This document shows positions 59,617 to 64,000 of a DNA stretch of 64,000 nt, piece after piece (the stretch's first letter is position 1; the number at the start of each line of letters is the position of its first letter). The position numbers and the translations under genes were made by a program. Origin of the DNA: Desarmillaria ectypa (taxonomy: Eukaryota > Basidiomycota > Agaricomycetes > Agaricales > Physalacriaceae); contig JAUDYN010000010.1 in assembly GCA_030407005.1 (NCBI GenBank), positions 682,001-746,000 of the forward strand, given 5' to 3'. The notes under the pieces are model-generated. The model saw nothing but the letters and a program-made list of their open reading frames with translations. It made no database searches and had not been told where the DNA came from.

Positions 59617-61921
59617 TCAAGCTTCAATATTTATTGTTGCTCGAATTGAAGCCTCTGCAATTGCACTTCGTGGCTTCAGAGAGCACGTGAAGGGCAGCGG
59701 GACACTAGTGCGCATTACATTAATGAATACTCTTGAACATTCTGTCTTGCTTGAACACTCACCAAGCCAAGGCAGACGCGTATACATATGTGGGCTCTAT
59801 GATATTTCCAAACTCATCAACCGCCTTGGTGATATCAAAAACCGTAAGCATAGATACTATAGCAATCCAGATCGAAGAGCGGGCCATGTAGCGGGCAGGA
59901 CATATCCTGTAGATATGGTCAATATGGTGCCCAGGATGGGGGGCGCATAAAGAATTACGGAGTACTCACCTCCTACCAAAACCAAAAAGTACTGTGCCTG
60001 GGTCTCTGATATCCGGATTCAATTTCCCCTCCTTCATGAACCTTTCCGGCATGAAGGCATGCGGTTCTGGATAAGTTATCTAGGTCAAAGGACATCTGTG
60101 AATTTCTCATCGAAGGACTGTAGCGCAAGACATACTTCATCATGAAGCATAGCCCAGATATTAGGAATGACGGTGGAACCAGAGGGGATCTTATACCCTC
60201 GGTAGACATCCTCAGCAGTGAGCGCATGTGGTATCCCTATCTCGTGAGATAAGATCTACGTTTCTCAGGCGACAGACGGCGTACCCATAGGTGTCACATT
60301 CTTCCACCTGAGAACTTCCTTCACTACAGCACTCACAAACGGCAGTGAATCCTCGTCAGCAAACCGTGGGAGCACTCCCAAACCGAGGACTACATCGATT
60401 TCCTCCTGTGCCTTCCTCTGTGCTTCGGGGTTGGCTAACATCGCTAGGATGAAAGTGCATAGAACCGATACCGTCTGGACAAGAAAGTGAGTATATGCGG
60501 TACGGTTCTTGGCATATCTTCATACCGAATCCGTTCCACCTATCGTTGAGAAGATATATCAAGAAGTCATCCACTTCGGACAAGACAGTCCTTACCAGTA
60601 TACATTGTTGCCGCTGTTGATTGAATTCGAGATTCTTCAGAGGCCGCATCTCGTGTTTTATCGAGCTTCTCCAGGCTGTACGAAGTATAAGAAGGAGCTG
60701 CTGTACCCTCTGCCTGTATCCATTTCACGTCAGAGCACCTCCATGGGAGAAATGCATTGACGAACTATTCTCCGCTTCGCAGCCTCAAAAGGCATTTCTC
60801 TCATCGTCTTCGAATATTGTCGCCATTCCTTCGCCTTACGTTTGAATGTTGCACCTTGGGACCATAAGCTTGAGTACAGCAAGTGAATAGATCATACGCT
60901 GCGAACCAGGGAACCAGTCTGAAAAAAGGATTTACTCTCCTTTATCAGTCTGACGTTCTTCGAACTGCATTTTGACAAACCTGGGATGTACTTGAGTAGG
61001 GGAACCGAATCGACAAGAAACGCGCCCGGTACCGCAGCTTTGGCCAACGAACAGAGACCTGCCTCCGCGGCCAAAATGTACGGGTCATTATCCGGGAGCA
61101 CTTCCAGCCCGTAAGCAATAGACAATATAGTAGATCCCGCAAGGCTGAAAAAGTATAGTTGGTACCTCGGACTAGATAAACTTAAACTCAAAATACACAC
61201 TGTCGAATATGTTCAATAAACTTATTAGGATCATCCAGAAGCCGCCTGAGCAGCTCGTGGGTCGCTTTAAGCTCGCATTGATGATACCGCTCCACGGCTA
61301 TCGGATTAAACTCTTGCTGGAAGAGCCGGCGTTGTGCTCGCCTTGGGGAAGTCAATTAATCGACTGTAACAGCTGACATAGAAGCAGTACTAACCATTCG
61401 TTTCCTTGATTAGGGACAGCCTGATCGGGTGGCGATACAACAGAGACCAGAGGCTACATACCGTATTCCATCAGGCCGAAACTAAAGTCCCAGCCCATTA
61501 GCTCGTTGACCATTGTCATTCGTGGTCTATGACGAGACTTAGCCGCCGTAAGATACATTACGCTAGCACTGAAGCAAACCTGCTGGAATATATGGCTGAG
61601 CGATTATCGAGAAGCTCGGTAGCAGCTTTAACGGTGTTAAGAACCACGATTGAAGTACCAGCAACATCAAAATGAATGATGTCCGTATCTATAAAGAATA
61701 GCTTTAGAGGTGCAGTACAATCCAAGACACAGACGCGTACCGTATTCCTTGCACCATCTGTCGTACGCCTCCCACTCCGGTGAGGCTGGCATGTCGAACA
61801 GATTTCCAAGGAATGGTGTTTTTTTCGGTCCAGGTGGAAGAGGTAACCGATGTCTAGCTCGAGTCTTCAGGTAGCAGTATGCGGTAACCAAGATGACGGC
61901 AAGGAAAAGAAAAGCAGACAT
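59617..61921 (-). CDS. Cytochrome P450 monooxygenase
   Basis: A many-exon gene; parts in order are an N-terminal membrane anchor (FLFLAVILVTAYCYL), a basic hinge and the proline-rich LPLPPGPKKTPFLGN, DTDIIHFDVAGTSIVVLN, NELMGWDFSFGLM, RRLFQQEFNPIAVERYHQ, an AGSTILSIAYG stretch, the K-helix EVLRW (ExxR), PHAFMPERFM, and the haem loop FGFGRRICPARYMA with the Cys ligand. About 500-520 residues. The Gly usually found after Cys-Pro is Ala here. The end splices through 59700 to PLPFTCSLKPRS and stops at 59617. This build resembles the large basidiomycete CYP families that hydroxylate hydrophobic compounds; the substrate cannot be told. An earlier in-frame ATG at 61990 exists, but 61921 puts the anchor at the N-terminus. 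Exon borders in the middle are approximate. Confidence 0.85.
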
Positions 61922-62233
61922 GTGCGCCAACGATGGAAGCTTTTGGAGCGTCTTTGCTTTTAAAGTTGAAAGTGAATTCGAAGCCGTCAAAGTACCGAAT
62001 AGTTGCCTTTCCTATAGGTATCTGATGACACTAGTCTGTTCCTCCAGATATGGACTAGTTGCTGGTCCAGACCACAAAACATAAGCCGACGTTCAAATTC
62101 TGAACATTAATTAATAAGTGGCGGACATATGCCTTCCTGACCTTATCCCAACTCTCAGATCTTGGCGGAGTTCAAAGTACAAATGGTGTATTAATCGTGA
62201 CACATACAGTACGCGCATTTAACGTGTGTACAG
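61922..62233. other. Intergenic between the P450 and ATG22-like genes
   Basis: P450 promoter region on the minus strand; nothing else recognised. Confidence 0.35.
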
Positions 62234-64000
62234 TTAACTGTGTCCATCTCTAGAACCATACGAATACCGATATTCCCTCGCATCCTTTCGTCCGCGTTCA
62301 ACATCCACACTCATCAATATTGGTACAGCAGCCCAGATCATGAAAACCAGGAAGAAGAATGCGTAGCGAATGTTACCAGTCATGTCAGCTATGACACCAA
62401 CGAAGAGCGGCCCGACAAAAGAGCTTGACTGTAATGTGATAACCTAAGCACAGCGGCAGAAGGGGTTCGAAACGCATTTACCTTATCAGTGATGGAGAAA
62501 AGTCCATACCTAAGGATGATGGGGTCAGTCACTATCAGACTATAGATGTGTTGTGTAACATACCATCGGGCCTCTTCCCCGGGAGGAAGTAGTTCGGCGT
62601 AAAAGGCTCGTGCATAACTTTGAAAAGCGCCATACACGCAGCCTATAAAACCTTGATCAAGATGATGTCAAAGAGTGTTGTAATGAAGAGAGCATACCAA
62701 AGTAGACGGCCAAGCCGAACATTTCGCCTTGAGACGTCAGCCCACCAAATCTTGTCCTACCTTGAAAGACAAATCCAAGGCATCCGTACGCAGGTATAGC
62801 GGAACATAGGATGACGAGGATGACGAGAATCTTGAGGTTTGACCACAGATACTTGCGCTGGATCATAGGCCATAACAGAGATCCAAGTATACCAGCGCAT
62901 GGCGTCAACACTCCGATCAGTATGAGTGCTGAAGGCTGCATGTTCAATGACGTTTTGCCAAAGAGAATCGCAGTAGACGTTATAGTCGTAAACCCTAAAG
63001 AAAACATACTCAGGCTCATAGCCACATCACCAATACCCCACGTACCATCGGAAAGCAAGAACCAAGCTGCCAAGTACTTGAACGTGTTACGAAGCTTCTT
63101 GATTTCCTGCCAGCGTAGCATACCGCCTAAGCGTTTCCAAGCGGCGACGACCTCGGCTCGCATGTTCCATTTACCGTCTGTGATATCTAAGTTATCGACA
63201 CATACAGCACTTTCTGAGGCTCCTGAGGTTGCCAAAGCGGTCGGACCAGGGAGCCACACAGCAGCAGGAATGGAAAAGACAGCCCACCATATTCCACTCA
63301 ATCCGATTGCTAAACGGAGAGAGAAGGTGCCACCTTTGAGCTTTGTCACAGGTATCAAAGCAACTAGCAATAGACATATGCCAGCACCATATCCAAGGGC
63401 TATGCCCAATGACGAGATACGAGATGTGGCCCGAGAAAGCTCGTTGTCATAACGAGCTCGTAGTTCCGAGCTTTCCGCTCGGGTTCTTGATATGAGGGGC
63501 TCTTCAACACCCTCAGTGGGGGCATCAGATACGATGTGACTGCTATCAACAAGACTTGACCCTTCATCATCCTGGCTGGCTTCAAGTTGAGATCGTAGCT
63601 CAGCCACCTCCGGCGACTCTTTTGCCAGAGACGGCAGATATGCGTTCATAGCGACAACGGAAACACCAAACCCTACATTCGCGCATATTGCCAGCAATGC
63701 GGAGAGGAACCACAATGGCGAAGATGATGGTAGGATCAGGAAGAGAATTGCAGCGAAAGCCCCCTGTAAGGCGAAGGCAAGGAGAAGCCGTTTGCGATGG
63801 GCCGCTACCCACAGAAAGTCAGATACGGGGATTCCAAGGAGCTCGTGGATGCACACAATTGTCAGCGACGCCTCCCACAGAAACCACCGTCAATGCTTGC
63901 AGCGCGACAGATATTGAGTACACATATAAACTTGAGACATATCAGGACCGTCTCGTTTCAAAGAGGAACTGTCAACGTACCTGAAGCTAGCGCTATCTAT
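62234..64000 (-). CDS. ATG22: ATG22-like vacuolar transporter (5' end outside the window)
   Basis: The main exon (62657 to about 63818) and at least three small 3' exons are present; the start lies beyond 64000. Motifs: SVALQALTVVSVGGVAD followed through a 5' intron by HRKRLLLAFALQGAF, ANVGFGVSVVAMNAYLP, an acidic cytoplasmic loop with EEPLISRTRAESS, RISSLGIALGYGAG, WWAVFSIPAAVWLP, AAWFLLSDGTWGIGDVAM, and after splicing GAFQSYARAFYAELLPPGEEARW and FVGPLFVGVIADMTGN. About 12 membrane helices of the MFS type. Atg22 exports amino acids from the vacuole after autophagic breakdown. The stop at 62234 follows a charged tail. Confidence 0.88.

Noticed and set aside
62811..63452. Plus-strand frame of 213 codons
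   Set aside because: Antisense to the main ATG22 exon, which has clear membrane-protein motifs.
1..64000. CRISPR arrays, bacterial operons, rRNA or tRNA genes
   Set aside because: No regular direct-repeat array, no ribosome-binding-site pattern, and no cloverleaf or rRNA sequence that I could recognise; the window is intron-rich eukaryotic DNA. A tRNA scan by program was not possible here.

Overview
The window is eukaryotic nuclear DNA from a filamentous basidiomycete, most likely an Agaricomycete. Genes are compact and cut by many introns of about 45-65 nt with GT-AG ends, there are very short exons, and the recognisable proteins (Argonaute, GH43, P450, Orc5 without a Walker A motif, small MGS-type proteins split right after the ATG) are of the basidiomycete kind. 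Gene models below were spliced by hand from reading-frame continuity, splice signals and family knowledge; no search was run.

Left arm, 1-22 kb: an intact Argonaute gene (1776-5117, +), a SUMO gene (6871-7427, +), a tiny double-stranded-RNA-binding protein (7804-8184, -), DPH3 (9396-9778, -), a secreted GH43 glycosidase (10213-12323, +), two tandem small hydrophobic MGS proteins (12553-12945 and 13381-13703, -), TFIIS (14422-15826, -) divergent from the splicing WD40 protein PRP46 (16273-17903, +), then the first unit of an undescribed two-gene cassette: a helical gene (18296-18970, +, broken here) facing a membrane-protein gene (20528-21795, -).

Centre, about 22-42 kb: an AT-rich, CpG-poor island. 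Two copies of one decayed Ty1/copia retrotransposon lie head to head in opposite orientation (23324-28129 + and 31983-36787 -) around a 3.85 kb spacer. Their 5-bp target-site duplications are exchanged between the two copies, so the spacer was inverted by recombination between them. Same-end LTRs of the two copies are almost identical although the two LTRs inside each copy differ by about 10%, which points to gene conversion over the whole element. Undoing the inversion rebuilds a second cassette unit, and a third helical gene, the only intact one, follows at 40058-41081. A short gag-only copia-type element (37936-39709) and further LTR remnants also lie here.

Right arm, 42-64 kb: an inverted, truncated Argonaute pseudogene (41997-44047, -), then housekeeping genes, nearly all on the minus strand: a Med25-type vWA protein, ORC5, an alpha/beta hydrolase, a GNAT acetyltransferase, a cysteine-rich GPI-type secreted protein (+), cofactor-independent phosphoglycerate mutase, the CAAX protease STE24, a cytochrome P450 and an ATG22-like transporter that runs off the window.

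The points most worth following are the inverted, homogenised copia pair; the duplicated helical/membrane cassette of unknown function; the second, PAZ-less Argonaute copy in inverted orientation 37 kb from the intact one; and the paired mini-genes whose first coding exon is only the ATG.
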